From assembly GCF_000203815.1 (NCBI RefSeq), contig NW_004457729.1, forward strand, positions 3,472,674-3,536,673: a stretch of DNA of 64,000 bases, read 5' to 3'. The notes beneath the pieces are model-generated. The model searched no databases. It saw only the letters and a list, made by a program, of their open reading frames with translations, and was not told where the DNA came from. Made by a program: the position numbers and the translations under genes. Position 1 is the stretch's first letter. The number at the start of each line of letters is the position of its first letter. Source of the DNA: Cavenderia fasciculata (lineage: Eukaryota; Evosea; Eumycetozoa; Acytosteliales; Cavenderiaceae). Below, piece by piece: positions 25,769-36,914 of this stretch.

Positions 25769-28700
25769 TTAAAATTTAACCTGGTTCAAGAATGAAGAAA
25801 GGTTTGCTTTGTCGAAAGTGTCGGTAACAGTACGATCTGTAGACTGTCCATAAAAGGTAGAGATTGATTGGTCGGCACTGTTGAATGCTTGGACAGCTTT
25901 GCCAGTGTCGTTAAACATTTTAATAAATTCGATGAGGATCTTTGATATCATTGATCCTTCTATGTTCTCTACCTGTTGCGAAAGTGTGGATGAAAATTGT
26001 TGAAGTGAAATGAATTGCGAGTTGTAGAAATGGTAACAAATTTTGCCTATTGGTTCGTATGCTGCAGGTCTATCCTCAAAAATATCTGGTAAAGTTGAAA
26101 TAAACTTTTCGAATCTAAAAACGTATAAATAAATAAATAAAAATAAAGAAAGAGAGATTAATATATTGTTTCTAATTTTCTATTCTTTTTCTAATTACCC
26201 TAAAATAAATTGATTGGAAGTAAAAATCTTTGCATCTTGAACCAAGTATACTACAAGATCGATCAATGACTTTGGATTTGATTGTTCGGTGGCTGAAGAG
26301 ATAAACAATGAAATAACGTTGGGGTAAAAATCGGGCGAGGTGACATAGTCCTTGATACATTCGACCATTTCTTGTTTGTCGCCATTTTCCAAATACTCTT
26401 CGACGACGTCGTTCAAGGCGTTTTGAATGTCATCCCATGCCTTTGACGAGGCACTGTCCTTGGAGGCGGCTGCGGGGGTGGTGGCGGTGGCAGCACGTGG
26501 GTTGGCAGGCGACTTTTTGGCACCCCATGGGTTTGGATTGTTCATCGAGGGGACGGGTGCAACCGATGCAACTGGCTTGGACGTAAACTTGTTGGGTGGG
26601 TTGATACTAGTGACAGGTGACGTGCTGAGACCGGGCTTGGAGATGGGACGGTTAAACGACATGGGTGTGGCAAACATATTGTTCTTTTGGTTGGAACGGA
26701 CACCGGTGGTCTGCTTGCGTTCCTCCTCGAGGTTACGCTCTTCCTTGGCAGGCTTTGGAAGATCCTCTGGCTTTTGTTTCCATCCCTTGTCCTTGAGATC
26801 AAGTACGTTTTGGATGAGGAACTTGATACGTTGTGAAAGGTTGGGGGACTGGATAAGGGTCTCCATACGTTGGTAGTAGCCCTTCATAAAGTTCTCGACT
26901 TCTGGGTCCTTACGCGACACAATCTTGGCACCAATTGGGGCAAGCAACTTGCAGAAGCATTCCAAGTTGATCTCTTGTGGCTTGACAAGCTCACCCATCA
27001 AAGCAATCAAGATGGCGTGGATAATCTTTTCAGACAACATCTCTTGCTTGAAGAGTTCGGCAATAAACTTGATCAAACCAAAGAACTTTTTACGTTGAAT
27101 AAATTGCTTCTCCTCCCAGTCGACCATCTCTTGTGGTGTGAGGTTGGGTGGACATTCGTCGCCGCTCTCAAACAACTTTTGGATCTTTTCGTACTCTTCT
27201 TGACAGGTACTGAGCAGCAACGTTCTAAAGGTTGGCTTGAAATCCTTGTCAATGACAAAGTTGGTGGGCATCTCGGCGATCTCGCCGTCCTTGAGTTGTT
27301 TCTCGAGTTGCTCGATACGGACCTTTCGGTCGGCTTCCTTTTCAATACGTTCATACTCAAAGATCTTTTTACAGAGATTAGAGTACATGGTGACATACTT
27401 GGCCTCTGAGATGGCCTTTTCAAAGATCTGGTGGATGACGCCGGTAAAGACCTTTTCTTGCTTGGTGAAGCCGAGGTCGAGCAAATCCTTGGACAACTTG
27501 TCAAACAACTCTGGAGCAAGACGATTGAGGATAAACTTGGTCTTACGGAGCTGCAATTCGGTCTCGTTGAGTGCCGACAGCTTGGTGGGCACCCATCTGT
27601 TCTCGCTGACGGGCAACTGCACCGATGGCACTTGGTGGTGGATATGTGGGGGTGTCTGCGAGGTGTGTTGTTGTTGCATCTGTTGTTGGTTGTGGATTTG
27701 GTGTTGGATGGACTGGGTGTACTGCGCATAGGCACCCTGGTTGAACTTGCCCATTCCACCTTGGTTGTTGGGATAGTTGCCACCGCTCTGGTTGAGACCC
27801 TTGTTGAATGGCTGGTTCTTGGCCATCATCTTGCCTTGTGGTTGTGGTGGGAAGAAACTGATATTGTTGCCAGACTTGTTCATACCACCCTGCTTGCCGC
27901 CTTGTGGACCATACTTGTTTTGCATTGGATCTGAAGCACCTGCAAAGAGATCCTTGAGCTCTGGACGTGCTTCCATATGCTGTGGACGGAGCTTCCACAT
28001 CTCGTCATTAGAGTATCTAATGACACCGCTGCTACGCGATGCAAATGGGTTGGTGCCAGACGACGACAAAATGATATTGTTGTTGGAAGATGACGATGAA
28101 CTGTTGGCAACTGGCTCGTCACCACCCTTCTTTTCCCATTCTTCCTCTTCCTCTTCTTCTGCTGGTGCAGCAGCCGGTTCGACAATCTCTCCCTCTTCGG
28201 CAGCTGCCGATGTGGTATTTGTAGTTTCCTCTTTTTTAACATCATCTGCTACGTTGGCAGCAACAGGTGTTTCAGATTGGACTGGTGTTGCAATCTCTTC
28301 TGCTACCACTGGAGTTGATTCAACTACTGGCTTGACCTCTTCCAACTTTGGTTGTTCAACTGCTGCTGCTGGAGTTGGAGTAGTTGGAACTTGCTCAACA
28401 TGTTCGTTACTAGGTGTTGATGAAGATGATGAAATATCAGTTGATGATGCAACCGAGCTAGCGGCAGAATCAGCCTTTTCCTTTTCAGCAGCCTTTTCCT
28501 TTTCCTGTTTCTTGTTACGATAGCCCTTTGATCCTGAACTAAACGATGGTGATTGAGCAACTGGAGGAGTTGTTTGTTGTTGTTGTGGCTGTTGTGGTGA
28601 TTGTTGTTGTTGTTGTGGCTGTGGTTGTTGTGGTTGCTTTGGTGGCGAGGTGTTAATGTCGACAGTAGCCTTGGTGGTTGGGTCGATAATCGTCAATACC

Positions 28701-29809
28701 TTTCTGGGTTGTTGAGTGATCTTGGCAACTGGGATGGGTGGAGTAGACATGTGTGGTGGAGGCATCATCTGACTGGGGTAAAACTGGTCGTTTGGCATGG
28801 GCATGCCATAACCAGGTCCGGGATAGTAATTTCCGGGTGGTGGTTGGTACATTCCATAAACTGGTTCACCATATACTGGATATGGTGGTCTTTGTTTATA
28901 TCCGCCTGGTCCTACTGGTGCATATTGTGGCTAAATTATAAAAAGAAAAGTAAGTCTAAGTATGGATTTTAAATACAATCAAAATATATCTATCTATCTA
29001 TCTATCTATCTATCTGCACATACGGTAAAAATGGGTGGACCACCCATTGATTTTTGTGGGACAAATGGAGCACCCTTGCCCATTTGGGGGTGGTGTGGCC
29101 CACTCTCTTCGAGTGATGGAGGAGCAGACAGTGTTCGTTGTGGAATGGTAGAGTTGATAACAGACTGTGGTTGTGGTTGGGATGGTTGTTTGTGAGATGG
29201 TTGTGGAGCTGGTTGTTGTGGTGGTTGTTGTTGTAATTGTTGTGGAGCTTGTTGTTGTTCCTGTTGTTGAGGTTGTTGTTGTTGTTGTTGTTGTGGTTGT
29301 TGTGGAGAGTTGGAGTATGAATGTGGTGCACCTTTTTGTCCTCTTCCTCCTCCTTGTTGTGGTTGGCCTTGTTGTTGTTGTTGAAGGGGTGGCTGTTGGA
29401 TGCCAGGTGGAAGTGGTTGTTGGAGTTGGGGTGGTTGCTGACCATGTTGTTGGAACTGTGGTGGAGGTCCTCCAGGCGATTGTTGTTGACGAGGATGTTG
29501 TTGACCATATTGCTGTTGTTGGTATCCACCGCCACCACCACCATTATTGTTATTATAATATCGTTAAACATAATATGAAAAGTATAAGTAAATCAAGTGA
29601 TCAGATATCATATATATATATATATAATTTATAATATAGTTTTGTTTAGTTTACCTTGGTTTATAATTTGGATTGTGACCATTCATTTGCTGTGGGGCAT
29701 AGTTTTGGGGACCACCTCTTCCTCCACCTTGAGTTGAGGAGGGAGAAGAAGTGTTATTTAAAGGTGCTTCATGATCTTTGTTGTTGTTGTTCTTGGATGT
29801 GTTTGACAT
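25769..29809 (-). CDS. eIF4G: Translation initiation factor eIF4G
   Basis: Exons: 29655-29809, one from about 29570 to 29024, 26199-28930 and 25769-26114, roughly 1230 aa. eIF4G is the cytoplasmic scaffold linking cap-bound eIF4E to eIF4A and the ribosome. The N-terminal half is Gln, Pro and Gly rich. A likely eIF4E-binding motif, RYSNDEMW, matches Y-x4-hydrophobic2 with Met in place of Leu. The MIF4G domain follows (ILNRLAPELFDKL, FEKAISEAKYVTMYSNLC, KFFGLIKFIAELFKQEML). A C-terminal MA3 domain crosses the last intron (AWDDIQNALNDVVEEYL, IVSLFIS-type helices, MISKILIEFIKMF). The first-intron acceptor is unclear: no in-phase AG precedes the Gln-rich exon. The start at 29809 (MSNTSKN) is preferred over an upstream in-frame ATG at 29845. 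Confidence 0.9.
28984..29014. repeat. (TATC)n within an eIF4G intron
   Basis: About seven TATC units lie immediately 3' of the donor site in the intron 28931-29023. Confidence 0.9.
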
Positions 29810-30796
29810 ATATATTGTGCTTTGCTCTCTTGTGTACGTTATCAACTGTCTCTTGAGAGAAGATAACTATCAAAGATAAATGTAGTGTTTGCTGTTGCGG
29901 GTGTGTTTCTCTTGCTTGATTGCTTGTTGCTGTGTTGTTGTTGTAGTAGTTGTAGAGATTTCTTTATAATCGTGATGACTCGTTGATGAGAACTTATCAA
30001 TCTTTCAATAAAGAAATAACCAATTCGATTTAAGTGAACAAATATAAATATAAAAGAAATACTTTCTTTTTAATGAACCCTTTCTAGAAATAGGAATAGA
30101 AAGAAGAAATGTATTGAAATAACTAAATTAGTACACAGTATTATAATGAATACATATAAATAGAGAAAAGTATGATCATGTTTTCACAAAGTTTTTTTGT
30201 TGTTCACCTCTCTCACAAACTACACATCCTCCTCCTCCTCCTTCTTATTTTACCTACAGATATGATTAAAAGAGTTTTTGATCAAAATATATATTTAAAT
30301 ATATTCTATATTATATATAAAGGGATAATAAAAGAAAGAAAGAAAGAATGATTAGCAAGGTTGTAACTAATGAATGATCATTCTTTATTGTGATCATCAT
30401 CATCATCATCAATCGGCAGTCTATGATGATGATGACTGTGCAAACAAACAAACTCTTGTCGACAACATCTCTGTACTTGTGAGTATACTATATATATAAC
30501 CTACCTTTTAAAATCGACAACTATCTATAATATTATTATCTGTATGAAACTGAGATAATGAATAAATAACTGAAGGAAAAAATTTCAGAGAGCTTTCTTT
30601 TGATGTGCTCAGTTTGGGTGAGAATGAAGAAAAAAAATTGTAGTCTATTTTTGATTTTTCCCTTTATTACCTTCAACTTCAATACTTTTTTTAATATATA
30701 TATATTTTACACTCTATCATACATTCACTCTATTAGTAATATATTGTTCCTAGATTAACCCTATATAGGATTAATCACATTTAGAAGTTATACAGT
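29810..30796. other. Divergent promoter region between eIF4G and USO1
   Basis: Nearly 1 kb between two divergent start codons. It is A+T rich, with CTCCTCCTCCTCC near 30229-30242, ATC repeats near 30390-30412 and TA runs. No gene is seen. The eIF4G leader may include the first ~40 bp. Confidence 0.6.
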
Positions 30797-33700
30797 ATGA
30801 GTTGGTTTGGAGGATTTCTAGGTGGTAATGCACGTGAAACGATTATGCGTGGAGTTGGGGCAGTCGCCAATGTCGATCGTACTTCAAACATCAATGCAGA
30901 GGGTCTACTTGACAAGGTTGCATTGGAGACATTGCCAGCAGACGAGAGAAAGCAAGCTCTCAATCAATTGACTGCTGTTGGTAAAAATGGGTTCCAAGTA
31001 TGTTAGAGCACATATACATATACTCTCATATATATATATATATATATATACCTTTCACATGATAGTTTAACTAACTAATATTATTATTATTACAGGCAGT
31101 TGGATCTAAAATGTCAGTATTGACAGCATTCTTAAAGAAATATAAAGATGATATTGAAGTTGTCAGAGATGTAGTTGAAACTCTTACTTGTGTAATGACC
31201 TGTCATCCAGTATGTGTTACATCAATATCAACATTTAAATAGAAGAGAGAAGACTATGTATTAACATACACATATATTGAATTGTAGAAAGATGATAATA
31301 TTATTCAAATTCATAATACAGAGTTATTCTTGAATGATAAAGAGACATTTGTATTGTTGTGTGATTTGTTGACTCTACACGATTACTATGTTCGATACTA
31401 TATTGCTAGATTCTTAAAGGTTGTCCTTGACAATCGTTTTGAATCAGTTCAAGAGTTGATTCTATCGTGTCCAATGTCTGTTCCAAATATCGTTTTATTA
31501 TTGAGTGATACTAGAGAAGTTGTTCGTAATGGTAAAGTATATAAATATATTTAAATTTATATATAACATATCCCAACTTGTAATGATTCTAATATAATCA
31601 ATTTTTACTCTATAGAGATTATATTGGTATTATACAACTTGACAAAATCAAATCAAGAGATTCAAAAGATTGTTGCATTTGAAGGAGCATTTGATGTATT
31701 ATTGGATATTATAAACAAAGAAGGACAATCTGAAGGTGGAATCATTGTAAATGATTGTATTCAAACATTGATCAATTTATTAAAATCAAATGTTTCAAAT
31801 CAAGTAATTATTATCCAAATTGGTTGATCAATACACCCTTGACCTTTAATACTTACTACTACCACTATATATTTAGAATTATTTTAGAGAGACTGGATGT
31901 ATACCAAGAGTAGCACCATTATTACAAGTACAAAATACAGACATGTGGATATTATCAGATAACAAGTTTAACATTATCATGTCATCGTTGGAATTAATCT
32001 TGACATTGGTCGAACGCAACAATATTAGCACACCATTGAACCAGAACCAGATATCGCAGAGTGGTATAATGAATCTGATTGTTCGTTTGGGTTTGGGAAA
32101 GATGTCGTCACAGATCATTAGAAGCAAGGCATTGTACACATTGGGCGAGGTGATCAACTTGAACAGCGAGAATATTGCAGACTTTTCACAGATTTCGATA
32201 AAGTCGGAGCAGAATGGACACTCGCAGTCGGCACTACTCCGATTGACAATGGTGATTCTCTACTCTAAGGATTTGATGGAGAAGATCTCGGCGGCACACG
32301 TGTTCAAGTGCTATTTGTCGGGTAATGAGGAGGCACAGATGGGTCTGGCATCGACCATCACACCGATTGCACCTGCGACACCGGGAACGGATGCTGAGGA
32401 GGAGTTGTCGATTGGACAGCATTTGGTGCGTGCGTTGTTTTCTTGGGAGGGCACATCGCCCGTTCAAGCGGGCAGCATGGCATCGCGTATCGACGTGACG
32501 TCGTTTTGGTTTGCCAGTATTGTGTTGTGTCATACTCTGCGTGACTCGCCGCATGCCAAGGACGTGATGTTGAAGGCGTGCGTGGATACTGCTGGCACGC
32601 ACCTCTTTGCCAAGGTGGTGCAGGCGCTGTTGGCGACCAAGCGTGCCGACCCGCCCGTCGACCCGATGGTGCGTGTCGGCTTGCTCAAGCTGCTCGCCGT
32701 GTGGTTGGACCACGCACCCAAGGCAGCACGCGAGCTGCTCTCTAGCAACCAGTACCTCACATTCATGGTCGAGTCGATCCAGCAGCCGTCGAGCCCGCAG
32801 ACCGTGCATGTACAGGCGCTGTTTGCACTCGTGTTTGGTTTGTACGTCACCAACCTGCCCGACGAGAATGCGGCCGACAAGAACAACCTCAGCAGCATCA
32901 TCCACACGCGTATCGGACTCAGCTCCTTCAAAGACCGTCTCGACCAACTTCGCAAGACTGACGCGTTTACACACGCCGAGCAGGGTGAAAAGGAAGAGTT
33001 TACAACATCTGCCGACAAACTGACCATTGCACTCTACGACTTTGACTTTACCCTCTTTTACAAGGACACATACGACAAGATCCGAAACATTGGTACGGCC
33101 ACCTCGACCAAGCAAAAGCCAGGCACCCGTCCCACCTCGGCGTCGTCTTCTCATCCCCCTCCCTCCTCTTCATCCAAACCACAGACACCCTCCATCTCTC
33201 CACCAGGCCAGCAAACACCACCCGTCACAGTCGGGTCACCATCCGTCCCCCATATCGACCGTTCAGCATCATCTCAGTCATTGGCTGCAGACAATGCCAA
33301 GATACAATCACTTGAAAATGAAAACAATCTGTTGAAAAAGAATGTAGAGGAAAAGGATCAATCTTTGAAACAATTGTCCGACCAATTCCAACAATTACAA
33401 GTCCAACAACAAAAATTAGTCGCCGCTTCCTCCACCTCTGATCAACAACAATTGATCGATGGATTAAATTCAATCGTTCAAGAAAAAGAAAGGGAAAATG
33501 ATATCTTGCAACAATCAATCTCTAAATTTGAAGATTTAATTGTTGACAAGGATGATATAATTGAAGAATTAAATTTAAAAATTGTAAGAAAGAAATAGTA
33601 AGAAAAGAAAAGAAACTTTTATTTATTAATTATTTATTTAATATTTAGGAAACAATACAAAATCAAAAAGATTCAGAATCTAGTTTAGGAATGATGGGTG

Positions 33701-34080
33701 ATAATTCTTCTTCAGCTGATATATTTGAAGTGATGAGAATCAAACAAGACAATCAAGATTATTTGACAAAGTTGGAATCAATGGAACAATCCATGAAAGA
33801 ATTACAACAAGCAATGCAAACACTCAGACAAGAAAATCAAATGTTACAACATCAAAGAGACGAAGCTATTAAAAAGATGACTTCCAGTCCACCACAACCT
33901 CCCAAACAAGAACCAACAACATCTCCACCACATAATTTGACTATTGCCAAACTAGAAGGAGAGTTGACAGAACTTAAAACAAAATACTCCTCACTACTCA
34001 AAGATCAAGAAGAAGTTGTTGTTTGGGCTACAAGTTTAGAAACTGAAAATAGTACATTAAAAGCTCAACTTGGAAAATAA
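30797..34080 (+). CDS. USO1: General vesicular transport factor p115/Uso1
   Basis: Six exons in phase (30797-30997, 31096-31209, 31288-31531, 31616-31803, 31877-33583, 33649-34080) give 961 aa, almost the length of human p115. It is a Golgi tethering factor that captures ER-derived COPII vesicles and promotes SNARE assembly. Residues 1 to about 640 form an armadillo-like globular head. Family segments include LPADERKQAL, EVVRDVVETL, TELFLNDKETFVLLCDLL, VRYYIARFLKVVLDNR and NEIILVLYNLTKSN. A Ser/Pro-rich linker follows, then a coiled coil from about residue 700 to the end (SLENENNLLKKNVEEKDQSL, IVQEKERENDILQQSI) and an acidic patch. The middle of exon 5 (32300-33100) is strikingly G+C rich compared with its ends. 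Confidence 0.95.
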
Positions 34081-34695
34081 TAACTTAAATTAAATAAAAC
34101 ATACATAGAATCTATTAACCATAATATAAATATAAATAAGATAAAAGAGAGAGGTGGGTAGATGTTTTATTTATTTACAAAAACTAAAATAAATAGATAT
34201 GTAAAGAAGATCTTCTTTTGTGATTTGATATTGGTTTCCAACAAATTTGTATTTTGTTGTTGTTGTTGTTGCTTTTCTTTTTTGACTATAGAAACTATTT
34301 AAAAATGAATGAATAGTTTGTTTTTTTGTATGTTTTGATCATCAACCATATAAGTTGAGGTTGGTTGGTTAGATGTTAGAGGAAGAATCATAATATTGTT
34401 GTTCATATTTTACAAACCCTCTTATCTAGTGGATTAAATAAAATGATGAATGATAATTTGGTTATGATGTTGATTGATTGATGGCGGAATTGTAGGAGGT
34501 TGGGAGGATTTGTATATTATATTATATATCAATCATGAATTAAATAATTGATTAAAATACAATTGTATGTAGATTGTTATTACAAGTTTGGAAAATAAAT
34601 TAAAAATCATATTTTGGTGTATGTAGAGAGAATGGGAAAAGATATCTTTTCTATCGATGACATTGACTGTCTTGCATTTTTTGATTACACCAAAA
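34081..34695. other. Convergent intergenic spacer
   Basis: A+T-rich spacer between the USO1 stop and the stop of the next minus-strand gene. TTG repeats occur near 34255-34272. No gene is seen. The plus-strand ORF that begins here is antisense to the last exon of the neighbouring gene. Confidence 0.6.
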
Positions 34696-35593
34696 CTATT
34701 TTGAATCTGTATAGATTGATGGATCAATTCTATACATGTTACCAAACTGTATGGATGGAGTTTGCTTTTCATCAACCTCTACTACACAAACTGACATTGC
34801 TATATATTTTGATTAATCATAATTTGATGTGATTAGTTTTTCATGATATATGATGTCTATATAGATAATTCTAGACTTACTATTTTCATCAACAACTCTA
34901 TATGTAACCAAAACAGTAGATAATGGTTGAAAGAAATTTAAAACGGCACAGTTTGTGGCTGGCAAGTATTTTCCATGACACAATGTACCAATATAAGTCC
35001 ATTCTAAATAGGTTTCAATATTCTTTGGTGCTGATACCATCTATTCAGCACGAACAACAATCATAATTAATATCAACCATTCAACAATATTAATTTATAG
35101 TGTTTTAATATACCTTCATTAAATAACCAAATCTCATTTCATTCTTGCTTAGACTCTTTCCAAAACTCCACTTTAAGAATCTTGATGATGGATCTGAATT
35201 GAAATTGGTTGATTCTTCAATCTAAATGATCATCAAAGGAATGAATAAGTGAATTAGTTTGAGTCTGATGATTATCATTATCATCATTGCATTAACGATC
35301 GTGTGCATACCATTACAACAGTATTACTAGTTCTAATGTGAGGAAACAATCCACCAAACTCTTTCCATTCTAAATTTCTCTTCCATGTACCCAATAGGTA
35401 TGTGTAAAAGTCATTGTCTGGTATTTGATACTATAGTTTACATAATGAATGTCATATGAACAATTGATAAAGTAAAGAGTGAGTCAAGGGTTAGAGATAG
35501 ATTATAACTTGAATATTTGCTGCATGATTGATCAATATATTTGCATGCAACACATTGCAATGATTGCTCCTCTAGAGGAGAGTAGTATTGGAG

Positions 35594-35685
<92 letters not shown>

Positions 35686-35813
35686 TGTTGATTGATTCAT
35701 ACTCTTAATGGTTTTGGTACTTCATCTTTATCTTTTCCTTGATCGTTGCTACCTCGAATCGGTGAGTTTGCATTAAGCACTGGTGTTATACTAATCTTCC
35801 TCCAATTGTCCAT
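34696..35813 (-). CDS. Five-exon unknown protein, possibly lipocalin-like
   Basis: Small exons join cleanly in phase into 200 aa: 35703-35813 (37 codons), 35311-35430 (40), 35114-35221 (36), 34881-35040 and 34696-34799. All introns are GT-AG. The sequence opens MDNWRKISITPVLN. The second exon contains YTYLLGTWKRNLEWKEFGG; G-x-W near a barrel-forming N-terminus recalls lipocalins and DUF3598-like proteins. Later segments alternate hydrophobic and polar residues like beta strands (STVLVTYRVVDENT, MSVCVVEVDEK). The protein ends YRIDPSIYTDSK. There is no signal peptide. I do not recognise the family with confidence and assign no function. The first intron holds a long TTGA microsatellite. Confidence 0.72.
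35594..35684. repeat. (TTGA)n microsatellite in an intron
   Basis: About 22 perfect TTGA (equivalently GATT) units in the first intron of the five-exon unknown gene, about 20 bp inside the donor. Confidence 0.95.
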
Positions 35814-36243
35814 TCTCCTCTATCTATACTATAATTCTGTTCTATTCACAACAATAAATACGAATACTTTTATTATTTATTAATAATACTCGCACAAAAG
35901 CACTTTGTAGAAGAAAGAAATGGAATGATTTTATGATCATTCTTTTTTGGGTCAAAAACAACAAAATCTATCATGAAGAAATTATAATGTAATAACAATA
36001 TATATATATATATCTACATAACATATGTAATGTAACCCTTTTTTGACATATTGAACATCCAATAAGATCCTTTTTGTCGTTTGACATGTCAATTGACTAC
36101 ACATACTTACTCTATTTTTTTGCTTTGTTGGAGTCTCATAACAAAAGAATCATCCTTTACTCTAGGTGCAATGGGACACATATGTCACAAAATGTTTACA
36201 ATCAATAAGATCCTTGAGATAACAACAACAGAATTTGTAGACA
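35814..36243. other. Divergent intergenic region
   Basis: A+T-rich DNA between the start of the five-exon unknown gene and the proposed start of the next plus-strand gene. It has a TA repeat near 36001-36013. No gene is seen. Confidence 0.5.
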
Positions 36244-36855
36244 ATGACAACTATTACCACTGAAGAACAGCACTTCCAAAGGGTCTTACAGTATAGAAGC
36301 TATAGTAAAAGATACTATAAATATATAGATCATATATAATACACACAACATTATCTTTCTAATATCTTTTACTATACTTCTCCTGGCCTAAGCGCTTTAC
36401 AATTTTTATGTATGTATTCTTCTCGCGACTAACTGTATTATTTTATCTATCTATCTATCTGTAGTATTTATAGTTGTAGTAGAAAGGAAAGGAATTCTAC
36501 CTGGTTAGATATTTATGATGACGAATGTGATAAGCTCGATGTTTTTTCGCTTACGAACCGTCAAAGAAAGATTTTCAAGAACAATGTGATCAATTCAATT
36601 GCAAGGGTGTGTGTTGGTGCCCCCACTGTCACGATAATTGGTGGCACCCATCGCGAAATATTTTTATCCCTCCCAAACTCCATTGATGAACGTATCCATC
36701 GACAAGGGAATGACGCTCCCATTCAACCACCACCTTGTAACAACTCGGAGACAGATGATGAGGAAAGAAAAGCTTTTCTAGCTGCCTTGCTTCCTTGGGC
36801 GAGTAATCAAACACTTCAATCACATTACAACACAGTCAACCTTTTACACCTATAA
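36244..36855 (+). CDS. Small hypothetical protein (two-exon model)
   Basis: The second exon (36465-36855) has a long open frame with protein-like composition and ends in TAA. It reads TWLDIYDDECDKL, then VFSLTNRQRKIFKNNVINSI, and later ETDDEERKAFLAALLPWASN. A short first exon (36244-36290, MTTITTEEQHFQRVL) can be joined through a GTATAG donor and a CTGTAG acceptor in the correct phase, giving 145 aa. The exon 1 choice is weak. No family is recognised and there is no signal peptide. It lies 58 bp before the start of the large ComC-type gene on the same strand, so it could instead be a decayed fragment or a mis-modelled neighbour. Confidence 0.4.
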
Positions 36856-36883
36856 AGAGATAGATAATAGTAGACAGATAAAT

Positions 36884-36890
<7 letters not shown>

Positions 36891-36913
<23 letters not shown>
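36891..36913 (+). repeat. (GA)n tract abutting a start codon
   Basis: About eleven GA units end directly at the ATG of the ComC-type gene at 36914, so they lie in its leader. Confidence 0.85.

Positions 36914-36914
<1 letters not shown>

Noticed and set aside
29002-29571. Asn/His-rich 189-aa minus-strand ORF
   Set aside because: It is the wrong frame of the Gln/Pro/Gly-rich eIF4G exon; only the Gln frame passes the next splice junction.
32234-33154. 306-aa minus-strand ORF
   Set aside because: Antisense of the G+C-rich part of USO1, whose frame is supported by homology and splicing.
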